Assembly (NCBI GenBank): GCA_015233565.1
Contig: JADFXM010000011.1
Span: 1-64,000, forward strand
Source of the DNA: Candidatus Rifleibacteriota bacterium
Lineage (GTDB): Bacteria; Muiribacteriota; Ozemobacteria; Ozemobacterales; Ozemobacteraceae
Direction of reading: 5' to 3'
DNA length: 64,000 bases
Translations under genes and position numbers: made by a program
Notes under the pieces: generated by a model
The model's input: only the letters and a program-made list of their open reading frames with translations
Database searches by the model: none
What the model was told of the DNA's origin: nothing
Part shown: positions 16,950-26,238 of the stretch, piece after piece
How positions within the stretch are numbered: position 1 is the first letter of the stretch
Layout of the letters: each line of letters begins with the position of its first letter

Positions 16950-19853
16950 ATGTTTCCAATCGGAACCCTCATCAATGGGAACTATGAGATCCGTGCGCTC
17001 CTCGGCGAAGGGGGCATGGGTGCCGTATTTAAGGCTTTCGATAAAAAGTTCTCCCGGACAGTTGCACTTAAATTCCTTCATCGGGATTTTTCAAAAGACC
17101 CCGCTGGAATTAAACGTTTCCTTCAGGAAGGTGAAATCCTGGCTTCCGTGAGGCATCCGTGTATTGTGGAAGTTTATTCCCTTGAAACAGATTTGGTTAG
17201 CCAGCTTCCATTTTTAATAATGGAGTACTTTGCCGGAAAAAGCCTGAATGCCTATCAAAAAGAGTTTCCTCAGGGGCCCTTGTGGATAATCAAAACATTT
17301 TTGAGCTTACTCGATGGAGTGAAGGCGTTTCATGCAAAAAACATTATCCATCGTGATCTTAAGCCGGCCAATATCCTCATCAATTCCTCGGGGCAACTTA
17401 AGATAATTGATTTTGGTATAGCAAAAGGGTCCCGGAAACAAACGCAGACCGGAATTGCTATTGGCACTCCTCATAACATGTCGCCCGAACAATGTGAAGG
17501 CAATCCTGAAATAACCACTAAATCAGATATTTACGCCTTGGGAACCGTTCTATGGGAAATGCTGGTTGGGGGACCTCCCTTTGATGTCCAAACAGGTTCT
17601 TCCGACCCGTTTTTGGCAATTGTTTTGAAGCACATGAACGCCCCTGTACCAACTGAGGCTCTCTCGAAAACAACGCACGGGCCACTTTTTTCAAATCTAT
17701 TGGTTCGTATGTTGGAGAAAAAACCTCAGAATCGCCCGGACCTTGATTTTATCACTCAGTCTTTAATTACCTTGAGGGATGAGCATTTTGCAAAAAGTGA
17801 CCAGACTTTGATTCGTTTTTCCCGTGACAACAAACTGTTGCAAGGGCCGTTTGGGAAATTCCAACAATCCCGCGACAATTTATCCGGGGCTCCGACCTTG
17901 ATTCAGTTCCTCTCTGAGCCCCTTCTTTGGCCGGAAAAATTTATACAGCAACGTGTTATTCGGTTGGGAAAAATACATCATCCGAATGTCTGTGGAATCC
18001 TGGAACAAGGATTTGATCGAAACTCCGCTCTTCATTTTCTTGCAATGGAGTATGCTGATGATACTTCATTCGAAAAAACTAAAGAATCCTTGAGGAAAGA
18101 CCGGGATGCTTTGCCGAAATTCATGCTGAAGATTCTTGAAGGTCTGGAAGCTATTCATGAGCAGGTAGAATTCCATGGAAATTTGAATCCATCGGTGATT
18201 GGTTTTAACAAAGAGGGGGAGCCGAAAATTTCGGGATTTCCGATGATTCCGGTCCCACTGTTGGCTAGTAAAGATGACAGTAAAGCGTGTAGTTATATCG
18301 CGCCAGAACAATGGAAAGAGGGAGAAAAGGGATCTTCCGCAGCAGATGTTTTTTCGGCAGGACTAATCTTTTGGGAAATATTGTTCGGCGAATTCCCGTC
18401 AGAACTACGAGCAGGAAAACAGACGACCGGTGGAAAATCTGCCGATTCAACTGAGGAAACTGTTTCGATGAAACCGGTTTCCCCAAAGGACCCACTTTTC
18501 ACTTTTTTAGAGCCACTTTGCCAGATGGTGAACATCAATCCCGCAGGAAGGCCGCCTATCAGTAAATTGCTCGGTCTTCTCCGGATGATAGTAAGGAATT
18601 CGGTTTTTTCGCTTAAAAAAGTTGAGGGAAATGATGGTGAGCGGTGTCTTATTTTGACCAGAGACAATATTCTTGCGACTTTGGTGGGAGTTACGCTAAA
18701 AGAATATGGTTTTGGTTTTCAGAGAGCCGGAAGCTTCAATCAAATTTCTCAAATGTCTCTTACGGAACCCATAATTGCTTGGTTTCTTGATCTTGATGGA
18801 ATACGAAAACCGGTTTCTGAGATTATTCAAAATGCTTCGAAATTTGCTCCTGATGCTAAAGTGGTTTTTTTTGCAACCAACTTTACGCGTGAACTTGTCG
18901 AAAGTTGTCTTCAGTTGCAAGCTACCGCGTTACTGGTCAAACCTTTGGTTGTTCCAAGATTGGTTCAAACCTTGAGTGCTCTCAAAGAAGAACCGGAACT
19001 TTTGGATAGCGAAAGTTTATTTCCACTTCGTTTCAATCTTCCTGAAGCTGAAAACTTCCAGGCTGGTGAAAACCGTCATCATGTGCTATTTTTCGAATGT
19101 TGCGTCTGCAAAGAAAGATTCGGAAGCGTGCAGGCAAAACCCGGTGCTTTCGAAATCTATGGTACGGAAACTGATTTTTGTCCCATTTGTAGCGAAGGAA
19201 ATCTTCCTGAACTGTATTCGGTAGTTGTTTGCCCATCATGCTATTATGGTAACTTCACCGGTCGCTTTCAGAGAGCTGCTTTTTCTGAATCAGACAAAGC
19301 GGCCTTTATGGTGTCCTCCAAACTGGAACGAAGAAGTAATATTGCACAAGGTCTTGATTTCCAAGGAGAACGTGGGTTGGAAGAAGCTCTTAGAAGTTTT
19401 GATCTGGCTATCATGGGTGTCCAGGAACTTCAGCAGTCGGAATACGACCGACATGCCAGTGAAATTTTCCTTAAAGCCTCCTGGTTATGTCGTCGTTTGA
19501 ATAAACCCTTGGAAGAAACGGGCTATCAAGCTCAGGCATTGGAATGCCTTATGCGAATATATCGCCCGTATTTGTCCATGGGAAAGCAGTTTTCCGGACT
19601 GGACGCCATAAAAGAGAGGCTAAAACCGGGATTGGAACTGATGAAAGAGCGAGCAGTTGTTGTTACCGGCTTTCTTGCAGCAGAACTCTCTTCGCGATTG
19701 TCTCTGGACGAAGAGGCTGAATTCTATTATGAACAAATTTTTGGTCTTCCCTTTCTCTCAAGATTTACGCTTCTTTCCCGCCATGTCCATAAAGCTTTTC
19801 ACGAGTTCAAAGTTCGCAAGGCCAGCAAAGGGAAAGCAACTGACCAAGGATAA
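16950..19853 (+). CDS. Ser/Thr kinase - pseudokinase - receiver-like - DUF2225 protein
   Basis: 967 residues. The N-terminal Hanks-type kinase (about 12-290) has all key residues: glycine loop GEGGMG at 19-24, Lys41, HRDLKPAN with Asp136, and DFG with Asp154. A second kinase fold (about 310-540) is degenerate: the catalytic loop reads HGNLNPS and DFG reads SGF. A receiver-like domain (about 555-680) has FLDLDG and LLVKPL in the Asp and Lys positions. The C-terminal part (about 710-960) has zinc-ribbon CxxC pairs CCVC (near 717), CPIC (743) and CPSC (761), then helical sequence, matching DUF2225. Cytoplasmic, with no membrane helix. It lies in the same orientation as the FHA protein and is a natural candidate for making the phosphothreonine that FHA binds. 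Confidence 0.85.
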   Translation: MFPIGTLINGNYEIRALLGEGGMGAVFKAFDKKFSRTVALKFLHRDFSKDPAGIKRFLQEGEILASVRHPCIVEVYSLETDLVSQLPFLIMEYFAGKSLNAYQKEFPQGPLWIIKTFLSLLDGVKAFHAKNIIHRDLKPANILINSSGQLKIIDFGIAKGSRKQTQTGIAIGTPHNMSPEQCEGNPEITTKSDIYALGTVLWEMLVGGPPFDVQTGSSDPFLAIVLKHMNAPVPTEALSKTTHGPLFSNLLVRMLEKKPQNRPDLDFITQSLITLRDEHFAKSDQTLIRFSRDNKLLQGPFGKFQQSRDNLSGAPTLIQFLSEPLLWPEKFIQQRVIRLGKIHHPNVCGILEQGFDRNSALHFLAMEYADDTSFEKTKESLRKDRDALPKFMLKILEGLEAIHEQVEFHGNLNPSVIGFNKEGEPKISGFPMIPVPLLASKDDSKACSYIAPEQWKEGEKGSSAADVFSAGLIFWEILFGEFPSELRAGKQTTGGKSADSTEETVSMKPVSPKDPLFTFLEPLCQMVNINPAGRPPISKLLGLLRMIVRNSVFSLKKVEGNDGERCLILTRDNILATLVGVTLKEYGFGFQRAGSFNQISQMSLTEPIIAWFLDLDGIRKPVSEIIQNASKFAPDAKVVFFATNFTRELVESCLQLQATALLVKPLVVPRLVQTLSALKEEPELLDSESLFPLRFNLPEAENFQAGENRHHVLFFECCVCKERFGSVQAKPGAFEIYGTETDFCPICSEGNLPELYSVVVCPSCYYGNFTGRFQRAAFSESDKAAFMVSSKLERRSNIAQGLDFQGERGLEEALRSFDLAIMGVQELQQSEYDRHASEIFLKASWLCRRLNKPLEETGYQAQALECLMRIYRPYLSMGKQFSGLDAIKERLKPGLELMKERAVVVTGFLAAELSSRLSLDEEAEFYYEQIFGLPFLSRFTLLSRHVHKAFHEFKVRKASKGKATDQG

Positions 19854-19910
19854 GCTGCCTTTTTGCGGTTGGGCTCCCAAAGTGTTAAGACATCAAAATT
19901 TTCGGAAAAT

Positions 19911-19926
19911 TGGCACAAATTTTGCT
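19911..19926 (+). promoter_or_regulatory. sigma-54 promoter
   Basis: TGGCAC, five bases, then TTGCT matches the -24/-12 consensus with exact spacing. It lies 34 bases upstream of the truncated outer-membrane efflux gene. Two sigma-54 activator genes occur elsewhere in the window. Confidence 0.6.
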
Positions 19927-19959
19927 CAATTAAGTTGGCTAAAATTAAATTAAAATTAG

Positions 19960-20583
19960 ATGAAACCAAATTACGAAGGATTGGATCTTATTAGACAGAA
20001 AAAAGGCGTCTTTTATTTAATCATGGTGCTTATTTCATTGCAACTCAGCAGTATCGCTGAAGCTTCTGAACCTCTTTCCATCGCTGCTGCGGTGAAAACA
20101 GTGCTCGACTACAGCCCGTACCTGAAAGCGATGAAAGCGGGAGAAAACGTTGCCAGTGAGAAAGTAGGGGAAGCGAAAGCAATGAGCGCACCCCAGGTTT
20201 CGTTAGGGGTTAGCGATAGTCGCCTCGATAGCCCGCTGGCTTTTGGTACAAAGTTAAACCAAAGCCGAATTGCACAATCCGATTTTTCCCCTGGACAGTT
20301 AAATGACCCTTGCTATATTAACAATCTTCAGTTTGGAGTGCAGATTGGCTATCCGGTTTCCCTTGGCGGAATGGATCGACATGCCGTTGCTGCCGCGCGA
20401 AAAGGGGTTGAAGCAACCCGACTCGATACCACTAAAGCCCGTGAAGAAATCATTTTTCAAACTATTGAAGCTTACTTGAATGTAATACTTGCAAGAGAAA
20501 GTGTGATAGTTGCTCAGAAAGTGGTTGTTTCCTGGTTCCAGAACTATGTAACACCCTTTACAACATGGTACCGATTCCTTTAA
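19960..20583 (+). pseudogene. TolC-type outer membrane efflux protein, N-terminal fragment
   Basis: The first 190 or so residues of a TolC/OEP-family outer membrane channel: a signal-type hydrophobic stretch (about 16-36), then the coiled-coil repeat with PQVSLGVSDSRL and VSLGGMDRHAVAAARKGVEA. Complete proteins have over 400 residues. Similarity stops near 20528, after VIVAQKVV, and a non-homologous tail of about 19 residues runs to the stop. The next sequence (20565 on) encodes part of an RND pump, so an internal deletion has joined the two. It lies behind a good sigma-54 promoter. Confidence 0.75.
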
Positions 20584-20707
20584 CCCTGGTAGGAATTCTT
20601 CCGGCGCATTACCTACTGGGAGCATTTTTCTCGACCACTTCCATGATTGGATTCATTGCCGGCGCGGGAATCATTGTTCGAAATTCAATAATTCTTGTTG
20701 ATGAGGG
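20565..20707 (+). pseudogene. RND efflux pump fragment
   Basis: [20 protein letters not shown] and [20 protein letters not shown] are a transmembrane segment near the C-terminal half of AcrB/CzcA-type RND transporters (usual form [22 protein letters not shown]). Similarity ends at LVDE near 20707, where the opposite-strand ATPase begins. Only about 48 of roughly 1000 residues remain. Confidence 0.7.
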
Positions 20708-22078
20708 ATGTACCAGTTCGATTTCAATTATTGTCCAGGTACCTGCAAATTCAATTGCAAGGTCCATTCTTCCTCGGCCTGCAGCATATTCTCGTTCAAC
20801 ACGCCCTCCGCCGTTGGTAACTCGCTGCAAGAAAGCCATTAGCAGCAAATGTGGGAACGCTTCAGTATAATTGGATTTTTGTTCCCAAAGGTCGGCATTT
20901 CTGCGCCAGAAAGCCTGAAAACGTTTCAACAGCGCAGCCATATCGAGAGTTCCGTTTTCACGGCACCATTTGAATTCCGGCAGGGGAATTGCATATTGCA
21001 TGCCCTGGTTCAAAGTTCGGGGAATAACTTCCCTGTAGATTGGATTTGCAATCTGAGGAGTTCCGTTATCGGCAGATACAATCCCTAAATCGAGGCAATA
21101 TCGAAAATCATCACCTTCAGCCAAATTCGGCTCGCTTTCCCCGGTCATGATTGGCTGAATGATCTTTTTTACTCTCGGCTCCTTCAAGCGTTCAGCAAGA
21201 CTGTCAAGGTGAACAGCACGATCCTGAATGAGCATTTCTTTTGCTTTAAGCACATGTTCGACTGTTACCGGGGCTTTGCTCTCTTCGGGAACAATTTTCC
21301 AGACGCATTTTTTTGCAAGAGAGTTCACCAGCCATGGTTGACCACGGGTGAGTTCGTAAATTAATTCTATCGCATTCGGTTCAAATTGCTGCCCTGTTTC
21401 TTCGGTGTGCTGACTGATTAGCTTATTAACATCAGTTCGCGAAAAATTGCCGATGCTTGCTGAATCTTCTTTAATGTTAAACGGACTGCCAGGGTTAAGC
21501 GCAACTCCGTCTTTCAAACGAATCAGATAATCACGTAAATCCCGCATTCCGACTAATGCGATGGAAACAGGGAACAAGCCCACTCCACGGTCGGCAAAAC
21601 CAGATCGAAGTTGTCGCAAAAAGCTTACCAGGGATTGATCCTGCAAGACATCCACTTCGTCGAAAAGGACAATCAATGGTTTGGGAGCTACAATTGCCGC
21701 CCACTGCTGAAGCGTTCCCTTTAAAACTGAAACTGGTGTGACATCAGGAATAGGTGGTATTAGTCCCGGACCTAATTGTTGCCTGGCTGCAGAAACAATT
21801 TCTTGGACTATTCCAGGCATTGCACTTTCGGGATCAGTAATTCCCTGGCATATTTCAACACTGACATAGGCTGCCAGAGCCTGATTCCCGGAGTTGATTT
21901 CACGCATCCATGACTGAAGGAACGTTGTTTTGCCAGTCTGCCTTGGTGCGTGAAGAACCCAGTAGAGTTTGTCTTTAATATACCGACTAAGTTGTGCGTT
22001 GATCAAACGTTCAGCGGGTGGCAACATATAATGGTCCCGTGGGTTACACGGCCCAGTAGTATTAAAAAAACGTGACAT
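20609..22078 (-). CDS. AAA ATPase with C-terminal PD-(D/E)XK-like domain, 3' end truncated
   Basis: An AAA-type ATPase of the family with a C-terminal restriction-nuclease-like domain. Walker A is [11 protein letters not shown] and Walker B is [11 protein letters not shown]. Near the C-terminus [11 protein letters not shown] and WTIIEIEL match the nuclease-like core (D and ExE/ExK positions). The last 35 or so residues have no family character and are read antisense through the RND fragment, so the original 3' end was lost. The ATG at 22078 is chosen because AAGGAG stands seven bases upstream; the TTG at 22084 overlaps that site. It is commonly found as a stand-alone accessory gene. Its cellular role is unknown. 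Confidence 0.75.
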   Translation of the reverse strand: MSRFFNTTGPCNPRDHYMLPPAERLINAQLSRYIKDKLYWVLHAPRQTGKTTFLQSWMREINSGNQALAAYVSVEICQGITDPESAMPGIVQEIVSAARQQLGPGLIPPIPDVTPVSVLKGTLQQWAAIVAPKPLIVLFDEVDVLQDQSLVSFLRQLRSGFADRGVGLFPVSIALVGMRDLRDYLIRLKDGVALNPGSPFNIKEDSASIGNFSRTDVNKLISQHTEETGQQFEPNAIELIYELTRGQPWLVNSLAKKCVWKIVPEESKAPVTVEHVLKAKEMLIQDRAVHLDSLAERLKEPRVKKIIQPIMTGESEPNLAEGDDFRYCLDLGIVSADNGTPQIANPIYREVIPRTLNQGMQYAIPLPEFKWCRENGTLDMAALLKRFQAFWRRNADLWEQKSNYTEAFPHLLLMAFLQRVTNGGGRVEREYAAGRGRMDLAIEFAGTWTIIEIELVHPSSTRIIEFRTMIPAPAMNPIMEVVEKNAPSR

Positions 22079-22107
22079 GATCAATCTCCTTCAGCCAACT
22101 GCTGCCA

Positions 22108-22195
22108 AGTATTTCGGTCGATTGGCATTAACAAAAATTTTTTCCTTCGAGAAAATAGGAAACCACATTTTTAGAATACGGCTTCTCAAGCCCCA
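22108..22195 (+). repeat. dispersed repeat R2, copy a
   Basis: Shares with 23582-23667 the blocks AGTATTT, CGATTGG, GAAACCACATTTTTAGAA and GGCTTCTCAAGCC in the same order and spacing. Confidence 0.55.
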
Positions 22196-22214
22196 GGCGC
22201 TATAAACCGTCGAA

Positions 22215-22433
22215 AAAGAAATACTCCAGGGGAATTATGAAAAAGCCATGCAAATCCTTCGTCCCCTTGCAGAACAAGGTGGCCCCAAAGCCATGATCAT
22301 TATTGCCGATATATATTCGAATTCAATGGACTTTTCTAATGATTTTGAAAGAAAATTCGCCACAGAAAAGATAAAAAAAGTTTCACTGCAAGTTCGAATT
22401 TTGATTGAAAAGTTTTGCTTGAGGAAGTCATAA
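22215..22433 (+). pseudogene. Sel1/TPR-repeat gene remnant
   Basis: In frame from about 22215 the translation includes QGNYEKAMQILRPLAEQGG and PKAMIIIADIYSN, a recognisable Sel1-like repeat (usually GDYxxAxxxxxxLAEQGxxxAQxxLG). It then loses similarity and stops at 22433. There is no ribosome binding site at an upstream start. I read it as a decayed fragment of a Sel1-repeat protein gene. Confidence 0.5.
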
Positions 22434-22489
22434 GAGGTTCATAGAAAAGCATTATTGAAGAAAAAAAACTGATCTGCCATTAGGCGCCT

Positions 22490-22693
22490 TTACCTATCTT
22501 CTTTTGAAGGGTCTGGGCCTATTATTTCTCCAATTCTACCGGGTGGTACAATGACAACTTTCCCATTTTCCCATATTGCAACTGGGTTTCCTGCTTTTTT
22601 ATGATCGAGTAACGCCTCTCGGACAGCCATTTTAATTCGTTTTTCAATTTCCAATATTTCTGGTGGAATTATCTTTCTTTCAGGCTTTGCCAT
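22490..22693 (-). CDS. small partner protein of the zeta-toxin-like kinase
   Basis: 67 residues, charged, with no membrane segment. A VAIWENGKVVIVPPGRIG segment resembles small proteins commonly encoded next to zeta-toxin-like kinases. Its start overlaps the 3' end of the kinase gene by 14 bases, so the two are probably translationally coupled. A role as antitoxin or chaperone is inferred only from this arrangement. Confidence 0.55.
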   Translation of the reverse strand: MAKPERKIIPPEILEIEKRIKMAVREALLDHKKAGNPVAIWENGKVVIVPPGRIGEIIGPDPSKEDR

Positions 22694-23282
22694 TGTTTCC
22701 TGTTCTCCTTAGAATTGCGTTCCATCTTTCAGTGTCAATTACAATTTCTGGTGTATCTTTTTCGGCGCATGCAATCATTTTCACTTCTCCGGCTGAGTTG
22801 TCAAAAAATGCCCATGAATCAACTTCAGATTGATAATGGGTGAAAAAATTTTCGAGACCAGCTTTATAACGCCGTTTAATCACTTCAGCCGGAACTGAAT
22901 GGCCCCCGCGACGAACTCTTTCCATAACACGGTCGATGGCTAGATCAACAGATTGAAGCCAGAGAAAAATGAGTGTGACTGTATAGCCTTTGTTTTGCAG
23001 TCTTTTGATCCGGGAAAGGAGACCTTTATTGGCAAGATTGGTTTCGATTGCGAAACTCTTGAGTTCATTCTCAAAACTGTTAATTTTTTCAAGAAGCAAT
23101 CTGCTTGCTTTGATGTCAAGAGTTGTACCTTCAAACTGGGCAAGCGTTTTTGCTATTTCGTCGGCGTTGATAAAGGGAATTTCCCTTGGCAATAGTTTTT
23201 CGGCGCTGGTTGTCTTGCCGGCGCCGTTTGGACCGGCGAGAAAGAATAATCTTGGAGATGTACTAAGAGATTTTCTGCTCAA
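22680..23282 (-). CDS. zeta-toxin-family P-loop kinase
   Basis: 200 residues. Walker A is GPNGAGKTTSAEKLL and is followed by INADEIA, the catalytic-Asp region of zeta toxins, then FAIETNLANKG and RVRRGGHSVPAEVIKRRY. Zeta toxins phosphorylate UDP-N-acetylglucosamine and block wall synthesis; many chromosomal relatives have unknown substrates. The start is TTG (23282) with no strong ribosome binding site. A small gene overlaps the 3' end. I call this a toxin-antitoxin-like pair, not a demonstrated one. Confidence 0.7.
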   Translation of the reverse strand: MSRKSLSTSPRLFFLAGPNGAGKTTSAEKLLPREIPFINADEIAKTLAQFEGTTLDIKASRLLLEKINSFENELKSFAIETNLANKGLLSRIKRLQNKGYTVTLIFLWLQSVDLAIDRVMERVRRGGHSVPAEVIKRRYKAGLENFFTHYQSEVDSWAFFDNSAGEVKMIACAEKDTPEIVIDTERWNAILRRTGNNGKA

Positions 23283-23581
23283 GTTCTGTCTCCGAAAGGG
23301 ATTTTTCGATAGTATATTTACTTGACTTCATTTCTTCAATGCCCATTATTTATCAGCTGATTAGGGCTATAAGTGTGCCTGAGACGTTTTTCACTTCCCT
23401 GGTTAGTTGTTGATCCTGTTTTTCTATCCCACTTTTCTCACCTTTCGAGTAACTCCTGAGCTATCGGAATTTCTATCAGTTATTATTTTAATAAGAACAA
23501 AATTCGAGATATTTTAGATGAATATAACCAAAAAAATATTAAAAGTAAAATTCGAGGGAAACTACACGGCAATTCTCGGCG

Positions 23582-23667
23582 AGTATTTGAGGCGATTGGT
23601 ATTGGCACAAATTTTCACTTTCTCACAAAAAAGAAACCACATTTTTAGAAAATGGCTTCTCAAGCCA
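23582..23667 (+). repeat. dispersed repeat R2, copy b
   Basis: Partner of 22108-22195 (same orientation, shared blocks GAAACCACATTTTTAGAA and GGCTTCTCAAGCC). It ends 34 bases before the R1 element. Confidence 0.55.
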
Positions 23668-23700
23668 ATCCAGAAATTGACCGAGAATTGCTGGAAACTA

Positions 23701-23890
23701 CCAGGGCAAACTTATACTTTTTCCGGTGTTAATTAATCTTTCATGAGATTAATAGTGGACGCTTCTTTACAGGAAATTTCGTATGAAACGCCCATTTTTT
23801 GAAGAAAATATTGGCAGAAAAATATGATTTATGAATACGCTTTGAGGAGACTAATCGCATCAGATCAACAAAAAGCAGGCGTTTGCCCTG
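23701..23890 (-). repeat. MITE-like repeat R1, copy c
   Basis: A 190-base element bounded by inverted ends CCAGGGCAAAC (23701-23711) and GTTTGCCCTG (23881-23890). Its reverse complement aligns along its whole length with 62571-62759. There is no coding capacity. Confidence 0.65.
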
Positions 23891-24021
23891 AAGGTGTAAA
23901 AATATAGGCATTCATCGAAATGCAACATTTGAGAGGGCCCCTGGCAAAAGATTGAGATATTTTTCACAGCCATTTTTAACCTCTTTTTGACATTTTTTCA
24001 CAGCTTCCCTCGGTAAACTAG

Positions 24022-24165
24022 AAGCTACAAAGAGTAAATTCGTATTGTCATTGGCAATTAGCCAGCAATTCAAAAAAAAAATCGCGAAAAAATATTCTGT
24101 CCAAATTTTCTGCATTTGTGTTGATGCAGTTTTACAAGGCAAGAATTTTTACTCTTTTTTCGCTG
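24022..24165. repeat. dispersed repeat R3, copy a
   Basis: Aligns with 52478-52618 in the same orientation, sharing GCTACAAAGAG, AATTCAAAAAAAAA, CCAAATTTTCTGC and TTTTTACTCTTT blocks. On the minus strand both copies read into a similar short open frame (KIW, FFLN, WLI, LLFVA), noted as a finding. Confidence 0.6.
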
Positions 24166-24396
24166 GTAAAAAATAGCAAAAGCTAACTTTAACTAAATTG
24201 CCGTGCTTTTCCCTCGTTGTCACATTTTCTTGTTCGAAAAAAGCTTGCTTTTTTTTTTTTTTTAGTACAATGATGGCCAGGTTTTTGCTAGAGCTATTTT
24301 GCTCGCAAATGAATATCCGTTTTTGGAATGAAATTTTACTCTACCACGCAATCGACATTTCTGATCATGAGAAAATGCCAATTGAAGGAGCAAATA

Positions 24397-25416
24397 ATGA
24401 CTGATTCAAATTCCCAACTCTTCCCTGAGTTATTTTTGGAGGCAGCATGTTCCTATCAACGCACTGCTGCATTGAAGGCTGCAATTGATTTGGAACTCTT
24501 TACTTCAATTAGCAGGAAAGGAAGCACGGTTCTGGACATTTCCGAGAAATGTCGGGCTTCTGAACGAGGTATACGAATTCTTTGCGATTATCTGACGGTA
24601 GATGGTTTTCTTATAAAAGTGAACGATTTCTACTACCTTACCCCGAGTTCAGCTATGTTCCTGAACCAAGAGTTTCCAACATACGTTGGAGGTGAATTGC
24701 GTTTTCTTAATTCACAAACTCTTATGGGGGCATTTAAACATCTTGCTGAAGCTGTGCGGGTTGGCGAAACAGTACTTCCCGATGATGGCGTTATTACTGA
24801 ATGCCATCCGATTTGGGAAGAATTCGCACTGTCAATGGTCCCCATGATGCAGCGTCCTGCCAATCTGATAGCAAAACTGTTGCAATTTGATACTGAAGGA
24901 AAAATTAAAGTTCTTGATCTTGCTGCGCGGCATGGAATTTTCGGAATCACGCTCGCGCGGCATTATCCAAATGTTGAAGTGGTTGCAATGGATTGGCCAA
25001 ATGTACTTTCCATAACGACAGATAATGCAATTAAAATGGGGGTATCCAATCGGTTTTCCACAATTCCAGGCAACCCTTTTGACGAAGATTTCGGAGTGGG
25101 CTATGATTTAGTGATACTTGCTGACTATCTTCATCAGTTCGATATTCTTGCGTGTGAAAAGCTCCTGAAGAAAGTAAACGCAGCGCTTGTCAAAGATGGC
25201 CGTGTGGTTATCATAGATTTCGTTGTAAATGAAGATCGAATATCTCCACCGGCACAGGCAAAATTAAACCTTTCGCTGCTTGCATCTACTCCTAATGGGG
25301 ACATTCACACGATCTGGGAGTTTGAAAAAATGCTGAAAAATTCGAACTTCCATCGAACAGAATCGAATTCATTACCTCCCGGCCTGTACCAGATGATCCT
25401 TTCGTACAAGTCATGA
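24397..25416 (+). CDS. SAM-dependent O-methyltransferase (acetylserotonin/hydroxyneurosporene type)
   Basis: 339 residues. A winged-helix dimerisation domain (about 10-90; AALKAAIDLELFTSI) precedes a Rossmann methyltransferase domain. The SAM-binding segment reads KVLDLAARHGIFGITLARHY, with AARHG where the family usually has GGGxG. VVAMDWPNVL and GYDLVILADYLHQF follow, and DGRVVIIDFV closes the core. The ATG at 24397 is chosen over 24328 because GGAG lies six bases upstream. The substrate is unknown. A receiver protein gene starts 59 bases downstream on the same strand. Confidence 0.8.
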   Translation: MTDSNSQLFPELFLEAACSYQRTAALKAAIDLELFTSISRKGSTVLDISEKCRASERGIRILCDYLTVDGFLIKVNDFYYLTPSSAMFLNQEFPTYVGGELRFLNSQTLMGAFKHLAEAVRVGETVLPDDGVITECHPIWEEFALSMVPMMQRPANLIAKLLQFDTEGKIKVLDLAARHGIFGITLARHYPNVEVVAMDWPNVLSITTDNAIKMGVSNRFSTIPGNPFDEDFGVGYDLVILADYLHQFDILACEKLLKKVNAALVKDGRVVIIDFVVNEDRISPPAQAKLNLSLLASTPNGDIHTIWEFEKMLKNSNFHRTESNSLPPGLYQMILSYKS

Positions 25417-25475
25417 AAGAATTAAATGAAATGATACCGTAGAAAAATGTGGGTTGATGTAAATCGGTGGGTTCT

Positions 25476-26225
25476 ATGAAATCAGAGAGACAGACTATTT
25501 TATTAGTTGACGACATGCCCGACAGCCTAAAGATTTTGAGCAGGATATTGGAGCAAGAACATCAGATTTTGACTGCTGCCGATGGCTTGAAGGCATTGGA
25601 AATAGCGCTTACTCAACAACCGGATATTATCTTGCTGGATGTGGTATTACCAGACATCGATGGTTACGAAGTCTGTAGCAGGTTAAAAGCGATCCCTTTA
25701 ACACAAGCTATTCCTGTGATTTTCATTACTTCTTTGAACCAGGAAGATGACGAAGCTCAAGGTTTTGAAGTTGGAGGAATTGATTTTATCTCAAAGCCAT
25801 TCAACCCGCTCATTGTCCAATATCGGATTCGAAATCACCTGAAACTTCGGAGGGTTGAGAACGAACGCATAGAACTTGTAAAGGAATTGCAGGCAGCACT
25901 TGCAAAAGTTAAGCTCTTGAGCGGTCTATTGCCAATTTGTTCTTCATGTAAAAAAATAAGAAAAGCAGCATTCCGAGCGATTTTAGGAGCTGTTTCAGCA
26001 AAGATTCTATTTCCTATCGAACAGAAATTTTTCCTGCAACCAATGCACTTTGATGATTTTACCCACTTTGAAAAGATGGTAATGGGTGTGACCCACACGC
26101 AGCATAACCTTTCGTCCGAACAGCATGAAAAAGTGCGTTCAACGTTTAGCAGGTTCATGACCCCAGCCGGCGCTGATTTTATGATGCCCATTCGGGTAGA
26201 TTTGCTTCGCAATTCAGTATCGTAG
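25476..26225 (+). CDS. response regulator fused to a foreign C-terminal tail
   Basis: 249 residues. A complete receiver domain (1-125) has the acidic pair Asp12-Asp13, phosphoacceptor Asp55 in IILLDVVLPDIDGYEV, and Lys in FISKPFNP. It is followed by a short coiled region and LLPICSSCKKIR, the usual beginning of a conserved C-terminal module in such regulators. That module breaks off. From about residue 190 the sequence (FDDFTHFEKMVMGVTHTQH, PAGADFMMPIRVDLL) looks like the C-terminal end of a class I SAM methyltransferase. I infer an in-frame deletion fusion. The gene converges with the next one, 13 bases apart. ATG 25476 is preferred to GTG 25467. Confidence 0.75.
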   Translation: MKSERQTILLVDDMPDSLKILSRILEQEHQILTAADGLKALEIALTQQPDIILLDVVLPDIDGYEVCSRLKAIPLTQAIPVIFITSLNQEDDEAQGFEVGGIDFISKPFNPLIVQYRIRNHLKLRRVENERIELVKELQAALAKVKLLSGLLPICSSCKKIRKAAFRAILGAVSAKILFPIEQKFFLQPMHFDDFTHFEKMVMGVTHTQHNLSSEQHEKVRSTFSRFMTPAGADFMMPIRVDLLRNSVS

Positions 26226-26238
26226 GTTCCTTGCCGAG

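Larger units (their letters stand above)
23283..24396. other. 1.1 kb repeat-filled intergenic region
   Basis: No supported gene. It contains repeat R2 copy b (23582-23667), MITE-like R1 copy c (23701-23890) and repeat R3 copy a (24022-24165), followed by a run of about 17 T near 24247-24263. Confidence 0.55.
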
